Part shown: positions 44,059 to 57,470 of the stretch, in pieces
How the letters are laid out: each line of letters begins with the position of its first letter
Numbering within the stretch: position 1 is the stretch's first letter
Made by a program: the position numbers and the translations under genes
The notes under the pieces: model-generated
The model's database searches: none
What the model saw: only the letters and a program-made list of their open reading frames with translations
What the model was told of the DNA's origin: nothing
From: Demequina subtropica
GTDB taxonomy: Bacteria; Actinomycetota; Actinomycetes; Actinomycetales; Demequinaceae
Length of the DNA stretch: 64,000 nucleotides
Direction of reading: 5' to 3'
NCBI RefSeq assembly: GCF_000971235.1
Contig: NZ_BBMB01000001.1
Location: 1-64,000, forward strand

Positions 44059-44972
44059 CGTCGCGCCGCTCCCGGGGCCTCGCGCTGGCGGGCTGCACGG
44101 CGCTCATCAGCGGCGTCGCGGTCTACGTCAACGGGTTCGGCGTCGCCGCGTACGGCGACGCGACCGCCTACACGACTGCCAAGAACGGCGCGGCGGCGCT
44201 CGTCCTGGCACTCGTGTTCGCGGTAGGTCGCCGGTCTGCTGGGGCCGGGTCGGTCGCAATGACGCGACCCACCCGCCCCGGCCACCGGTGGGGCCTTCTC
44301 TACGTGGCGATAGCGGGCGGCGCGATTCCGTTCGTGCTCTTCTTCGAGGGGCTCGCCACGACCGCCTCGACCCAGGCGGCCTTCGTCCACAAGACGCTGG
44401 TCGTCTGGGTCGCGGCGCTCGCCGTGGTGCTCCTCAAGGAACGCCTCACGTGGTGGCATCTGGGCGCGATCGCGCTGCTGATCGTCGCTCAGTGGGGGCT
44501 TGCCGGGGGCGGCGTCAGCCTGGTCGCCGACCCCGGCACCGCCATGATCGCCGCGGCCACGCTCCTGTGGGCCGTCGAGGTGATCGTGACCAAGCGCCTG
44601 CTCGCCGAGCTCACGCCATGGACGCTCTCGCTCACGCGCATGGGTGGCGGCACGGTCGCGCTGGTGCTCTGGTGCGCCGTGACCGGCCGGCTCGGCGGCA
44701 TCGTCCCGCACACCGCGGCCCAATGGGGCTGGGTGGCCCTCACCGGCGTGCTGCTCGCCGGCTACGTCGCGACGTGGCACCAGGCGCTCGCCCGCGCCCA
44801 GGCCGTCGACGTCACCGCGGTCCTCGTGCTGGGGGCGCTGGTCACCGCGATCCTCGCCGGAGCCCTCGACGCCGCCCCGCTCGCGGCGCAGGCGCCCTGG
44901 CTCCTCCTTCTCGCCTCCGGCGGGCTGCTCGTGTGGCTCGCCCCCCGACTGCCCGGGAGGGCCGTCACATGA
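44055..44972 (+). CDS. EamA/DMT-family transporter
   Basis: 305 residues, ten transmembrane helices in two EamA repeats (AYTTAKNGAAALVLALVFA ... FVLFFEGLATTASTQAAFVHKTLVVWVAALAVVLLKERLTWW and the second half with LLWAVEVIVTKRLL). It overlaps hypC and the next gene by ATGA junctions. A place in a hydrogenase maturation operon suggests metal or metabolite transport, but EamA substrates are very diverse. Confidence 0.85.
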   Translation: MTSRRSRGLALAGCTALISGVAVYVNGFGVAAYGDATAYTTAKNGAAALVLALVFAVGRRSAGAGSVAMTRPTRPGHRWGLLYVAIAGGAIPFVLFFEGLATTASTQAAFVHKTLVVWVAALAVVLLKERLTWWHLGAIALLIVAQWGLAGGGVSLVADPGTAMIAAATLLWAVEVIVTKRLLAELTPWTLSLTRMGGGTVALVLWCAVTGRLGGIVPHTAAQWGWVALTGVLLAGYVATWHQALARAQAVDVTAVLVLGALVTAILAGALDAAPLAAQAPWLLLLASGGLLVWLAPRLPGRAVT

Positions 44973-45781
44973 CCGACACCCTGCATCGTCCCCCGTCCGC
45001 GCACCCCGAGGCTCTCCCGCCCGAGGATGGAGCGCTCCTGTTCGGCCGCTACGCGTTCCCGCCGAACGACCTGGGCTACTGTGGCCCGGACCGCGCCGAC
45101 GAGCTCCTCGACAGGGTGAGCGCGGGCGCGTCCGGGCCCGGTCTGGAGGAGGTCGCGCGCGCCTTCGAGGGCGCGTGGCCGTACCTCGAGCTCATCGGCG
45201 AGTGCCTGGGCCGCGCGCCGCTCGACCCACGCGTGGTCGAGGCGTACTGGCTCGGCGGTCCCGAGCTGGGACGATGCGGGGGAGCGGCCTTCGCGCGCAG
45301 CCTCGAGGAGCGCTTCCGGCCCCGGCTGACGCGGCTCGAGTTCGAGCGCCTGGTCGCGGCCGTCGCGGCCGGGGGGACCCCGCACCACAACTTCCATGTG
45401 TTCGCGGTCTACCCCTGGGTGGGGCTCATCCGGAACGGGCACGTCGACGGCCCGCTCACGGTGCTCGACCGGTGCCGCATCCGCTGCGGGCAGGTGCTCT
45501 CGATCGAGGGCGACACCGCGCTGGTGGAGAGCCGTCACCTCAGCTGGGACGGACGCACTCTGTCGCTCGCCCCGCCCACCGCGGAGACCGCGCACTTCCG
45601 TCGCGGCGGCCGCTCGCTCGCGCTCACGGTCAAGCCGGGGGACTTCGTGACGCTGCACTGGGACTGGATCTGCGACTGGATCGGTCCCATGAGGCTGACG
45701 CGCCTGCGCAACGCCACCGCGCACGAGCTCGCCGCGGTCAACGCGTGCACCTACTCCGCGCCCGCCGCGGTGCTCTCGTAG
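44969..45781 (+). CDS. DUF6390 family, hydrogenase-associated
   Basis: 270 residues. LLFGRYAFPPNDLGYCGPDRADELL and GGTPHHNFHVFAVYPWVGLIRNG, then a DRCRIRCGQVLSIEGD HypC-like small beta-barrel motif near residue 170 (note RIRCGQVL). Proteins of this family are regularly found beside actinobacterial hydrogenase maturation genes. The HypC-like C-terminal segment suggests a chaperone role. ATGA overlap with the transporter. Confidence 0.65.
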   Translation: MTDTLHRPPSAHPEALPPEDGALLFGRYAFPPNDLGYCGPDRADELLDRVSAGASGPGLEEVARAFEGAWPYLELIGECLGRAPLDPRVVEAYWLGGPELGRCGGAAFARSLEERFRPRLTRLEFERLVAAVAAGGTPHHNFHVFAVYPWVGLIRNGHVDGPLTVLDRCRIRCGQVLSIEGDTALVESRHLSWDGRTLSLAPPTAETAHFRRGGRSLALTVKPGDFVTLHWDWICDWIGPMRLTRLRNATAHELAAVNACTYSAPAAVLS

Positions 45782-45800
45782 TTCCCGAGAGGAGACGATC

Positions 45801-46484
45801 ATGCACATCCAGGACGGGGTCCTCGACCCTGCAGTCGTTCTCGGCGCCGGCGTGGCCGCCGTCGGAGCGGTCACCTACGCCGGATGGACGATGCGCCACG
45901 GCCATCCACGCCTGGGCTGGGCCCTCGCGGGCGCAGGGGGGGTGCTGGTCGCGCACCTGCTCGATGTGCCGCTCGGCGCGGGCGGCGTGCTGACCGGTCA
46001 TGTGATCGGCGGCACGCTGCTCGCGCTCGCGCTCGGCCCCGCGCTGGCCCTGGTGACGATGTCCGCGGCGCTCGCGGCCGAGGCCCTGCTCTGGGGCGAC
46101 GGGGGAGTGCTCGCGCTCGGCGTCAACGTGCTGGTCATGGGAGTCGCGGGCGTGGGGGTCGGCTGGGCCGTGTGGCGCCGGCTGAGCGTGCGCGGCGATC
46201 GGTGGCGCGTGCCCGCGGCGGGGCTGGCAGGCTTCGCGAGCGTGCTCGCCTCCTCGCTGGTGCTGTGGGGCGCGTACGCGCTGGGCGCGCCGGGCATGGC
46301 CTCGGTGGCGCTCTGGCATCACGTCGCATGGGCGGTGCTCGAGGGCGCGGTCACCGCTCTCGCGGTGGCGCTCGCGCTCGGCTGGGAGGCGCACCGCGCG
46401 CACCTCCGCGATCGGGCGGACGCGCTGGGACTGGGTCACCGTCACCAGGCCGTGGTCGATGGGGAGCTGGAGGCGCTGGGGTAG
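45801..46484 (+). CDS. NikM/CbiM-like nickel-uptake S component
   Basis: 227 residues, about seven helices. The N-terminal MHIQDGVLDP matches the metal-binding MHIxDG(F/I)LxP start of NikM/CbiM, where the amino terminus, His2 and nearby residues bind Ni2+ or Co2+. GAGAGAGCG-free spacing puts GAGAGGAG at a normal distance before the ATG. NikN, NikQ and the NikO ATPase are missing nearby. It lies at the end of the hydrogenase operon, which favours nickel as substrate. Confidence 0.72.
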   Translation: MHIQDGVLDPAVVLGAGVAAVGAVTYAGWTMRHGHPRLGWALAGAGGVLVAHLLDVPLGAGGVLTGHVIGGTLLALALGPALALVTMSAALAAEALLWGDGGVLALGVNVLVMGVAGVGVGWAVWRRLSVRGDRWRVPAAGLAGFASVLASSLVLWGAYALGAPGMASVALWHHVAWAVLEGAVTALAVALALGWEAHRAHLRDRADALGLGHRHQAVVDGELEALG

Positions 46485-46491
46485 CCGGCCT

Positions 46492-47592
46492 TCAGCCCGC
46501 GGGACGCGTGAGGTGTCCTGCGCGCACCCGCGCGTCCTGATAGGCCGGCACGAACGACCCGGCGAAGTCGTCCCACCGGTCCAGGAGGCTCGCGCACAGG
46601 ACGTTGGGGTTCCTGTACGACGACGCCGAGCCCCGGATGTCCGCGAGCGTCGCGAGCAGCGCGTCGACCTCGTCGCCCAGGCCCCGCTCGGCCATGAAGC
46701 CGACGTAGAGCTCGACCGACTCGTAGGTGGGGTACCAGGTCGCGAGCGACCCCGTCTCCGGGGTGCTGTAGATGCGTGACTTCGAGGCGTCGCGGGCGTC
46801 CCAGCCCAGTCGGGCCGCCAGCACGTCGAGCCGCTCGCCCACGGTGCGCGTCGCGCTGGTCGCCTGCGCCCGGATCTCCGCGAGCGTCAGCGCATCGCCG
46901 GCGCGCTTCGCGGACGCGGCGCTCTCCGTGCGGCCGTAGACCTGCGGGGCGAGGAGCTGGAGGCCGTCCGAGCGGTGGCGCGAGATCGCGACGCCGAGCA
47001 CCTCGGTCTGCTGCATCTGATCGTTGAGGAACTCGATGATGCGCTGGAGCTCGGTGGGGATCGAGTCGGCGACGAACAGCAGCCGGAGCCTGCCCGCCGC
47101 GAGGTTCGAGCCGACTGTGCGCCAGAAGCCCTCGACCAGGTCCTCCCTGGCATCGCCGTCCTTCTCCAGCAGGGCGACGACGCGGTCCGCGGCGGCCTCC
47201 GGGCTCCCTTCGCGCTGCTCGAGCCACTCGCGCAGGCGCGCCACGGGCCAGTACTTGACGCCGTTCGCGGCGTAGTCGAACATCTGCCCGACCACCTCGC
47301 GCCGGATCCGGGTGTCCGTGCTGCGCTTGACCTCGACGATGGTCGGGATGCCTTCCTGATCGACCATGAGGTGGTCGATGCTGAAGCGGTCCCGCCCGCT
47401 GTCATCGGTGGCGAGCCCGGGCTCACGCGCCACGAGCAGCCAACGGCGGGGCGCGGCGGGATTGATCTCGGCGCCGGGGATCAGGTCCGGATGCTGCTCG
47501 ATGAGCGACTGGAGCTCGTCCTCGGTGACGTAGTCGCCGGGCGACATCTCGACCAGCTCGCCGTCGCGGACGAGGAACAGATTGCGCGCCAT
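46492..47592 (-). CDS. PD-(D/E)XK nuclease-domain protein
   Basis: 366 residues. An endonuclease core is visible in RFSIDHLMVDQEGIPTIVEVKRSTDTR, giving the D-x(n)-E-x-K signature (D in IDHL, E and K in VEVKR), followed by REVVGQMFDYAANG. A helical C-terminal domain follows. Such proteins resemble NucS/DUF91-related and restriction-like nucleases. ATG 47592 has AGGAGG four to five bases upstream and is preferred over an upstream start within the repeat region. It is convergent with the hydrogenase operon. Confidence 0.75.
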   Translation of the reverse strand: MARNLFLVRDGELVEMSPGDYVTEDELQSLIEQHPDLIPGAEINPAAPRRWLLVAREPGLATDDSGRDRFSIDHLMVDQEGIPTIVEVKRSTDTRIRREVVGQMFDYAANGVKYWPVARLREWLEQREGSPEAAADRVVALLEKDGDAREDLVEGFWRTVGSNLAAGRLRLLFVADSIPTELQRIIEFLNDQMQQTEVLGVAISRHRSDGLQLLAPQVYGRTESAASAKRAGDALTLAEIRAQATSATRTVGERLDVLAARLGWDARDASKSRIYSTPETGSLATWYPTYESVELYVGFMAERGLGDEVDALLATLADIRGSASSYRNPNVLCASLLDRWDDFAGSFVPAYQDARVRAGHLTRPAG

Positions 47593-47911
47593 GGAACCTC
47601 CTGGTGGTGCGGCCACCGTATCGGCTCGCAGCCTCGCGGCGAGGTCCTGCACGGCGGGTGTCGCGGGGCGCGGGGGTGGAGTGTCGGGTACTCGCACCTT
47701 TCCTGCACGAAGGGGCGACCGCGCGCGCCATCCCTTCGTGCAGAAAAGGTGCGAGGACCGTGCAACGAACCTGACTTCCGCGCGCCCACCGCGCGACCTG
47801 GTCACGGCGCGCCGGCGGTGAGATAATGGAGGTGACGAAGGGCAGTAGCCCTGAGGAGCGAGCCCGGCAGCCTCCCGGATGGTTGGTCAGCCGGGCTTCG
47901 CGCTGTCCGGA
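47593..47911. other. 319-bp non-coding stretch with repeat and hairpins
   Basis: Contains the dispersed palindrome (47691-47755). About 65 bases further on comes a structured segment: AGGGC-AGTA-GCCCT (small hairpin) and AGCCCGGC paired with GCCGGGCT over a 21-base loop. The two neighbouring minus-strand genes flank it. Apart from a ribosome site for the 46492 gene I see no coding sequence. Confidence 0.5.
47691..47755. repeat. Dispersed palindrome, full hairpin copy
   Basis: CTCGCACCTTTCCTGCACGAAGGG (arms given by position: 47691-47714 and 47732-47755) form a 24-bp stem with one mismatch and a 17-base loop. The downstream flank GACCGTGCAACGAACC matches the flanks at 6.1 and 40.1 kb. The copy lies in the upstream region of the PD-(D/E)XK gene. 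Confidence 0.75.
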
Positions 47912-48469
47912 TCAGGCCGCCGCCTCGTCGGCGTCCGACGTCACCACCTCGTGGTGCACGATGAGCGGGCTCAGCGCCGCACGATGCTCGCCGCCGCGCG
48001 TCCACAGCCACGCGGCCAGGTCCGCGATCCACAGCAGCGGCTCCGAGACCCCGGGCGCGTGGCCGTACTTGAGCCGCGGGATCACGCCCAGCGAGATGAG
48101 CGCCGCGATGGTCTGGCGGTCGCGGTACTCGGACGGTCCGTCGCGCTCGAGCAGCCAGTGCGTCACGCCCGCGGACCCGGCCCACAGCGCCATGCCCGCG
48201 ACGCACGCCTCGCGCGCCACGAACTCCGGATGCGTCTTGGCGTGCTCGACCACCACGAGCTCGACCGTCCCGGCCATCCGCAGCAGCGAGGCGAGCGCGC
48301 GCTCGCGCGCCTCCGGGCGCTCGTGCGACGTGTGGAACCGCCGCGACTCCCCGACGCGCCACGTCAGCACCTCGCGTCGCACGCGACGCACGTCCTCGGA
48401 CGACACGAGCGCACCCGCGAAGCGGTAGCCGTCCACCTTGGACTCGTCGCTGAAGAGATGCCCGTCCAC
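47912..48469 (-). CDS. DUF3800-like hypothetical
   Basis: 185 residues with a GTG start. The N-terminus HLFSDESKVDGYRFAGALVS has the acidic DES-x(n)-Y-x-x-G start of DUF3800-like (RNase H-fold-like) proteins, and a later IADLAAWLW segment carries another Asp. Together these could form an acidic nuclease-type site, but this is inference. No neighbours hint at function beyond the PD-(D/E)XK gene 319 bases away. Confidence 0.55.
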   Translation of the reverse strand: MDGHLFSDESKVDGYRFAGALVSSEDVRRVRREVLTWRVGESRRFHTSHERPEARERALASLLRMAGTVELVVVEHAKTHPEFVAREACVAGMALWAGSAGVTHWLLERDGPSEYRDRQTIAALISLGVIPRLKYGHAPGVSEPLLWIADLAAWLWTRGGEHRAALSPLIVHHEVVTSDADEAAA

Positions 48470-48622
48470 GCGCCGCCTCCCTCACCTCGAGTGTTGCAGG
48501 CGCGGACGAGGGTCCGCGAGCGGAAAGGGAGCCCTATTTGACGCGTGGCTATAACATAATGAACACCTGGCCGTCTAGTTCGAAGGTCCCAGAGTTCTCA
48601 CTGGCCCGGTCTACGAGCCGAT

Positions 48623-50230
48623 ATGGCTGTCATGTTGAGCACCATCGGACGCAAAGTGGCGCTGCTGTGCGCCGTCCTTCTCGCAGGCACCTTCGTCGTC
48701 GGAGGCTTCGCGGTGATCCGCGTCGAGCAGGTCGCCGACCACCTCCACGTCATCAACGAGGTCAACGCGGTGAAGCAGCGGTACGCGATCAACTTCCGCG
48801 GCTCGGTGCATGACCGCGCGATCGCCGTGCGTGACGTGGTGCTCGCATCCGACGGTGCCGAGGTGGACGCCGACGTCGCGCTCATCGACTCCCTGGCCGC
48901 GGACTACGCGCAGGCCGAGCAGGACATGGACGCCATCGTCTCCTCGACCGAGCTCACCGACGCCGAGCGGACCGCGCTGACCGACATCGCGGCCGTGCAG
49001 GAGGCGACGCTGCCGCTCGTCGATGAGGTGGTCGCGCTTACGCGTGCCGGCGACGCCGAGGCGGCCACGGCCCTGCTCAAGGAGCAGGCCAAGCCGAGCT
49101 TCGTCGAATGGCTGCGCACCATCAACGTGTTCATCGACCTCGAGGAGGAGATGAACGCCTCCGAGACCGCCGCGGCGCAGGACATCGTGGGCGGCTTCAA
49201 GGCGATGATGATCGGCGTCCTCGCGATCGCGGCCGCGGCCTCGCTCGCCATCGCGTGGCTCATCACGCGCTCGATCACGGCTCCCGTCAACCGCGCGGTC
49301 GCCGCCCTCGAGGCGGTGGCCGAGGGCGACCTCACGGTGCGGATCGATGCCAACGGCGGCGGCGAGGTCGGACGCATGGCCCGTGCGATGAACGCCGCGC
49401 TCGACTCGATGTCCCAGGTGTTCGCGGCGGTCACCGCATCGTCCGGCCGCCTGCGCGCCGCGTCGTCCCGCATGGGCGGCCTCTCGGACGAGGTCACCGG
49501 TGCCGCCGGCGACTCGATGGCCCGCGCCGAGGGCGTGGACAAGAGCGCGCGCGACGTCTCCGCGAGCATCCAGGTGGTCGCGAGCGGGGCACAGCAGATG
49601 GGCGCCTCGATCCGGGAGATCGGCGACGGCGCCTCGCGCACCGCGCGGGTGTCGACGCAGGCCGTGCAGTCGGTCGAGTCCGCCGCCGCGACCGTCGCGG
49701 AGCTGGGTGAGGCGAGCCGCGCGATCAACGAGGTGGTGACGCTCATCGGCCGCATCGCGGAGCAGACCAACCTGCTCGCGCTCAACGCCACCATCGAGGC
49801 CGCGCGCGCCGGCGAGGCGGGCAAGGGCTTCGCGGTGGTCGCCTCGGAGGTCAAGGACCTGTCCCAGGAGACCGCGAACGCCACCCAGGACATCACGCGC
49901 CGCGTCGAGGCCATCCAGGTGGGCACCGACCAGGCCGTCGAGGCGATGGGCCGCATGACCGAGGTCATCGGTCAGGTCAACGAGTACGCCCAGACCATCG
50001 CGTCCGCGGTCGAGGAGCAGTCCACGACCACCGCCGAGATGACCCGGAGCGCGACGGACGTCGCGAACTCGTCGACCGCGATCGTCGACTCCGTGGTGCA
50101 CGTCCTCGAATCGGCACGCGGCACGCTCGACTCGGCCTCCTCGTCCCAGGAGGAGTCCGCCGCGCTCGCCGCACTCGCGGACGAGCTCGCCGCACTCGTC
50201 GAGCCGTTCCGCACGGGCGCCGGCGCGTAG
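48623..50230 (+). CDS. Methyl-accepting chemotaxis protein
   Basis: 535 residues. TM1 (residues 13-33), an extracellular four-helix-bundle sensor (about 35-190), TM2 (195-215), a HAMP domain ([27 protein letters not shown]) and a long cytoplasmic signalling coiled coil with the conserved hairpin tip [43 protein letters not shown]. It signals to CheA/CheW and implies motility. The alternative start ATG 48632 gives the shorter MLSTIGRK. A locally AT-rich stretch 48550-48570 may hold the promoter. Confidence 0.93.
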   Translation: MAVMLSTIGRKVALLCAVLLAGTFVVGGFAVIRVEQVADHLHVINEVNAVKQRYAINFRGSVHDRAIAVRDVVLASDGAEVDADVALIDSLAADYAQAEQDMDAIVSSTELTDAERTALTDIAAVQEATLPLVDEVVALTRAGDAEAATALLKEQAKPSFVEWLRTINVFIDLEEEMNASETAAAQDIVGGFKAMMIGVLAIAAAASLAIAWLITRSITAPVNRAVAALEAVAEGDLTVRIDANGGGEVGRMARAMNAALDSMSQVFAAVTASSGRLRAASSRMGGLSDEVTGAAGDSMARAEGVDKSARDVSASIQVVASGAQQMGASIREIGDGASRTARVSTQAVQSVESAAATVAELGEASRAINEVVTLIGRIAEQTNLLALNATIEAARAGEAGKGFAVVASEVKDLSQETANATQDITRRVEAIQVGTDQAVEAMGRMTEVIGQVNEYAQTIASAVEEQSTTTAEMTRSATDVANSSTAIVDSVVHVLESARGTLDSASSSQEESAALAALADELAALVEPFRTGAGA

Positions 50231-50248
50231 CCGGCCGGTCGAGCCGCG

Positions 50249-53196
<2,948 letters not shown>

Positions 53197-53200
<4 letters not shown>

Positions 53201-54393
53201 CGCGAGGCCTCCTTCGCGGCGAGCGCCCCGAGCGCGTCGGCGATCAGCGCGTCCTCGTCCGCGGTGGCGCCGTGGCCGTTCCGCGTGAACTCCAGGAAGG
53301 CCTCGACCAGCTCGGTGTCCGTCTTCCCGCGGGTCCGCTCCGAGTAGCTGGCCTCGCCGTGATCCGCGACGTGCGCGGGACGATGCGTGAGCGTCACCGC
53401 GTGCGGGTACCGCTCTTGGATGCGCCGCATCGCGTCGCGGGGGCGGAGGTCATCGGTCAGCACCACGTCCACCCAGGCGTCCATGGCGTCAGGGTGCGCA
53501 TCGGGCGCCAGGAGCTCCTCGAGCGTGCCCTCGAGCCGCACGGCCGCACGCGGGGTGGGCAGCTCGACGCGCTCGACACCCGGCTCGGAACCGGGCGTGC
53601 CGATGTCGACCAGCCACGCGCTCTTCGCGGAGCTGATCTCGCCGAAGCTGAACCGCAGCGGAGCGCCGGAGTAGCGCACGCGTGGCGACAGCGTGACGCG
53701 CGAGTGGATGTGCCCGAGGGCGACGTATGCGGCGCCGTCGAACGTGGACGGCGGGACGATGTCGAGCCCGCCGCGCGTGATGTCCCGCTCCTCGGCACGG
53801 CCGGACTCCTCGGTGGTCTCCTGCACGGCGTCGCCCGCCTCACCCGAGCAGAAGGTGTGCGCCGCGACCACGTACCGGGCGTCCGCGCCCGCCCGTGCCG
53901 CCGCATCGTCCCTGATGAGGTCCATGGCGAAGGCGTGCGCCGCCGCCTGCGTGGTGCCCTCGAAGGCCGGGAAGGCCGAGCGCAGGAACTCCGGGTGCGG
54001 GTAGGGGATCCCGTAGAGCAGCACCTCGCCGTGCTCGTCCTCGAGCGTCACGGGCGTGGCCAGCGCACCGAGGTCCGTGAGCACGTGGACCCCGCCGAAG
54101 GCCGCGAAAGCCGCCATGTGTCCCAACCGGGCCGGGCCGTCGTGGTTGCCCGAGGTGAGGATCACGTCCGCGCCCGCGGAGCGGATCGCCGCGACCGCCG
54201 TGTTGAGCATCGTGAAGGCCTCGGCCTTGGGGGTCGAGCTGTCGAACACGTCGCCCGCGACCACCACGGCGTCGACGCCGCGCTCGGCGACCGCCGACGC
54301 GATCGCCGCGAGCACCACGGCCAGGTGCTCATCGGTCGAATGCCCGTGGAACGTGCGCCCGATGTGCCAGTCGCTCGTGTGAAGGATCCGCAT
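53197..54393 (-). CDS. sbcD: Exonuclease subunit SbcD (Mre11-like)
   Basis: 398 residues with the phosphoesterase motifs DWHIG, GDVFDSSTP, TSGNHDGPARL and GHIHSR for the two-metal nuclease site, and a C-terminal capping and SbcC-binding region. TAGCCT lies six bases upstream of ATG 54393, indicating a leaderless transcript for the sbcDC operon. Confidence 0.95.
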
Positions 54394-54439
54394 GCCGCGA
54401 GGCTAGCGGCAGGCGCCGACACCCACAGCGGCGCGGGCG

Positions 54440-54733
54440 TCAGCCGGCGTCCATCTCCTGCTCGTCCAGCAGCGCGCGCGTCTGCCGCGTGGTGACGCCC
54501 ACGAACGTGAGGATGCGCGCGGCGACCGAGAACAGCACGAACGCAGGCACCGTCGAGATCGCGCCCACGAGCGCGCCGATGCCGAACGCGCCCCAGGAGA
54601 ACGCGTCGGTGTCGCCTTGGAACACGAAGCCCGCGATGATCGCCACCGCGAGCGTCTGCGCGAGACCCCAGAGCCACATCACCGCGGACTCGTCGGACAG
54701 GTCGATGCTGACGTCAGGCTTCGCTGCGCTCAT
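54440..54733 (-). CDS. Small membrane protein, uncharacterised
   Basis: 97 residues with an acidic N-terminus (SIDLSDESAVMW) and two transmembrane segments at about 20-40 and 50-75, then a charged tail (TRQTRALLDEQEMDAG). TAGGTT is six bases upstream of ATG 54733, so the mRNA is probably leaderless. Function unknown. Confidence 0.65.
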   Translation of the reverse strand: MSAAKPDVSIDLSDESAVMWLWGLAQTLAVAIIAGFVFQGDTDAFSWGAFGIGALVGAISTVPAFVLFSVAARILTFVGVTTRQTRALLDEQEMDAG

Positions 54734-54769
54734 GGAGCGAACCTATCGACGCGCCGCGCGCGGGGCATG

Positions 54770-54784
54770 CCCCCACTTCTGGGG
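54770..54784. repeat. C5/G4 hairpin motif, copy 1
   Basis: CCCCCACTTCTGGGG lies between the CoA-binding gene stop and the next minus-strand gene. On the minus strand it is CCCC-AGAAGT-GGGGG, the same stem and nearly the same loop as the copy at 55538-55553. It could be a simple terminator or a binding site. Confidence 0.4.
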
Positions 54785-54791
54785 ACGCGGC

Positions 54792-55268
54792 TCACACGTT
54801 CCGCGGCACGTTCCCGGACAGCTTGAGCATCGCGCACATGAACTTGTGGCCGCCGTCGGCGGTGGGTCCGAACATGCAGGGACAGCCGCCGTCGATCACG
54901 CGGATCCCGTGCTCGCGGCCCCAGGCCGCCGCGGCATCGTCCACGCTGCCGCCGCCAGGCCCGCGGTGCATCCAGACGTCCTTGATGCCCAGCTCGGCGG
55001 CCTCCTTCATGGTGTCGAGCGCGCGCTCGGGGCGCGTGCCGATCACCACGGCCTCGACGCCGCCGGGCACGGCGGCGAGCGACGGGTACGCGGTCTCGCC
55101 CTCGATGGACTCGGCGTTCGGGTTGATGGGGAAGGCCTGGTAGCCGCGCTCGCGCAGGCGCTGGTAGACGGCGTTGGACCCGTGCGATCCGGGCGTGCGG
55201 GACACGCCGGTGACGGCGATCCGCTGATGGGCGAGGAAGGCCTCCGCGGCCTCCTTGATGGCAGGCAT
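54792..55268 (-). CDS. CoA-binding domain protein (YccU-like)
   Basis: 158 residues with a Rossmann fold: RIAVTGVSRTPGSHGSNAVYQRLRERGYQAFPINPNAESIEG and VEAVVIGTRPERA, then GIKDVWMHRGPGGGSVDD and the C-terminal GCPCMFGPTADGGHKFMCAML. The family binds CoA and its physiological role is unclear. GGAG six bases before ATG 55268 supports the start. Confidence 0.85.
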   Translation of the reverse strand: MPAIKEAAEAFLAHQRIAVTGVSRTPGSHGSNAVYQRLRERGYQAFPINPNAESIEGETAYPSLAAVPGGVEAVVIGTRPERALDTMKEAAELGIKDVWMHRGPGGGSVDDAAAAWGREHGIRVIDGGCPCMFGPTADGGHKFMCAMLKLSGNVPRNV

Positions 55269-55357
55269 GATCGACTCCTTCGGAGTTTCAGCGGGGACTG
55301 CTCTTCTATGGTCCGCCCGCGCCGCGCTCGCGACAACGGGAACGATGCGCGGCCTCG

Positions 55358-55471
55358 CTACAGCAGCAGCGCGGCCAGCGCCGCGAGCCCGACCCCCACG
55401 AGGCCGCACCAGGCCCACACCAGGATGGCGTAGGTGGGCACAGGGCTGCGCGGGGTGGTGGTCGGAGTCAT
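55358..55471 (-). CDS. Very small single-span membrane protein
   Basis: 37 residues: a Thr/Pro-rich start (MTPTTTPRSPVPTYA) followed by one hydrophobic helix (ILVWAWCGLVGVGLAALAALLL). No strong ribosome site is visible. Codon bias and a clean transmembrane helix favour a real gene, but the short length makes this tentative. Confidence 0.4.
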   Translation of the reverse strand: MTPTTTPRSPVPTYAILVWAWCGLVGVGLAALAALLL

Positions 55472-55508
55472 GCGAGCATCGTGGGCCGCGCCGCGTCGCC
55501 TCGCCAGA

Positions 55509-55553
55509 CCCCATTTGTGGGGGTTCGTCCCCGGGTGCCCCCAGAAGAGGGGG
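55509..55553. repeat. C5/G5 hairpin motif, copies 2 and 3
   Basis: CCCCATTTGTGGGGG (55509-55523) and CCCCCAGAAGAGGGGG (55538-55553) are two more short stems of the type at 54770. They lie between two divergent tiny membrane-protein genes, where they could bind a regulator. Confidence 0.4.
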
Positions 55554-55642
55554 CTTGGCCCTCCACGCCGCCCGCGCCAGGGTGGAACTGGAGCGGCCGA
55601 TGCGTGCCGCAGCTCGTGGGGGATGCAACGCAGGGGGATGCA

Positions 55643-55849
55643 GTGAAGGGGATGAAGGAGACCACCCGGTCCGCGATCGACGCGACGCTCGCCGCGGTGG
55701 TCGCGATCGCGGTGGTCGCGTACTTCGTGTGGATGTTCCGCGACGGCTCGGGGTGGACCGCGTCCGCGGTCCAGGTGCTCATCGCGCTCGGCGTGATCGT
55801 GCCCCTGTGGGGCGTCGCGGTGTACCGCGCCTACCGCCCGGCGCGCTGA
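55643..55849 (+). CDS. Small two-span membrane protein
   Basis: 68 residues if GTG 55643 is used (GGGGG five bases upstream). ATG 55652 is the alternative start. Two transmembrane helices (about 15-30 and 40-58) separated by FRDGSGW. Function unknown. It lies upstream of glpK, which has its own promoter. Confidence 0.55.
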   Translation: MKGMKETTRSAIDATLAAVVAIAVVAYFVWMFRDGSGWTASAVQVLIALGVIVPLWGVAVYRAYRPAR

Positions 55850-55945
55850 TCGGGGGGCCAGCGCGGCGGGTGGTAGGCGCCACCGCCAGGTGACATCGTC
55901 ATGCCTGGACGGGCCGCGGGCGCGTCCGCTCGCTACCGTGAGCAC

Positions 55946-57463
<1,518 letters not shown>

Positions 57464-57470
57464 GGGGCCC

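Noticed and set aside
47822..47911. yybP-ykoY manganese riboswitch
   Set aside because: Only the 5' GGGxAGTAG-like arm is present. The conserved 3' GAGACC segment and a downstream plus-strand transporter gene are absent.
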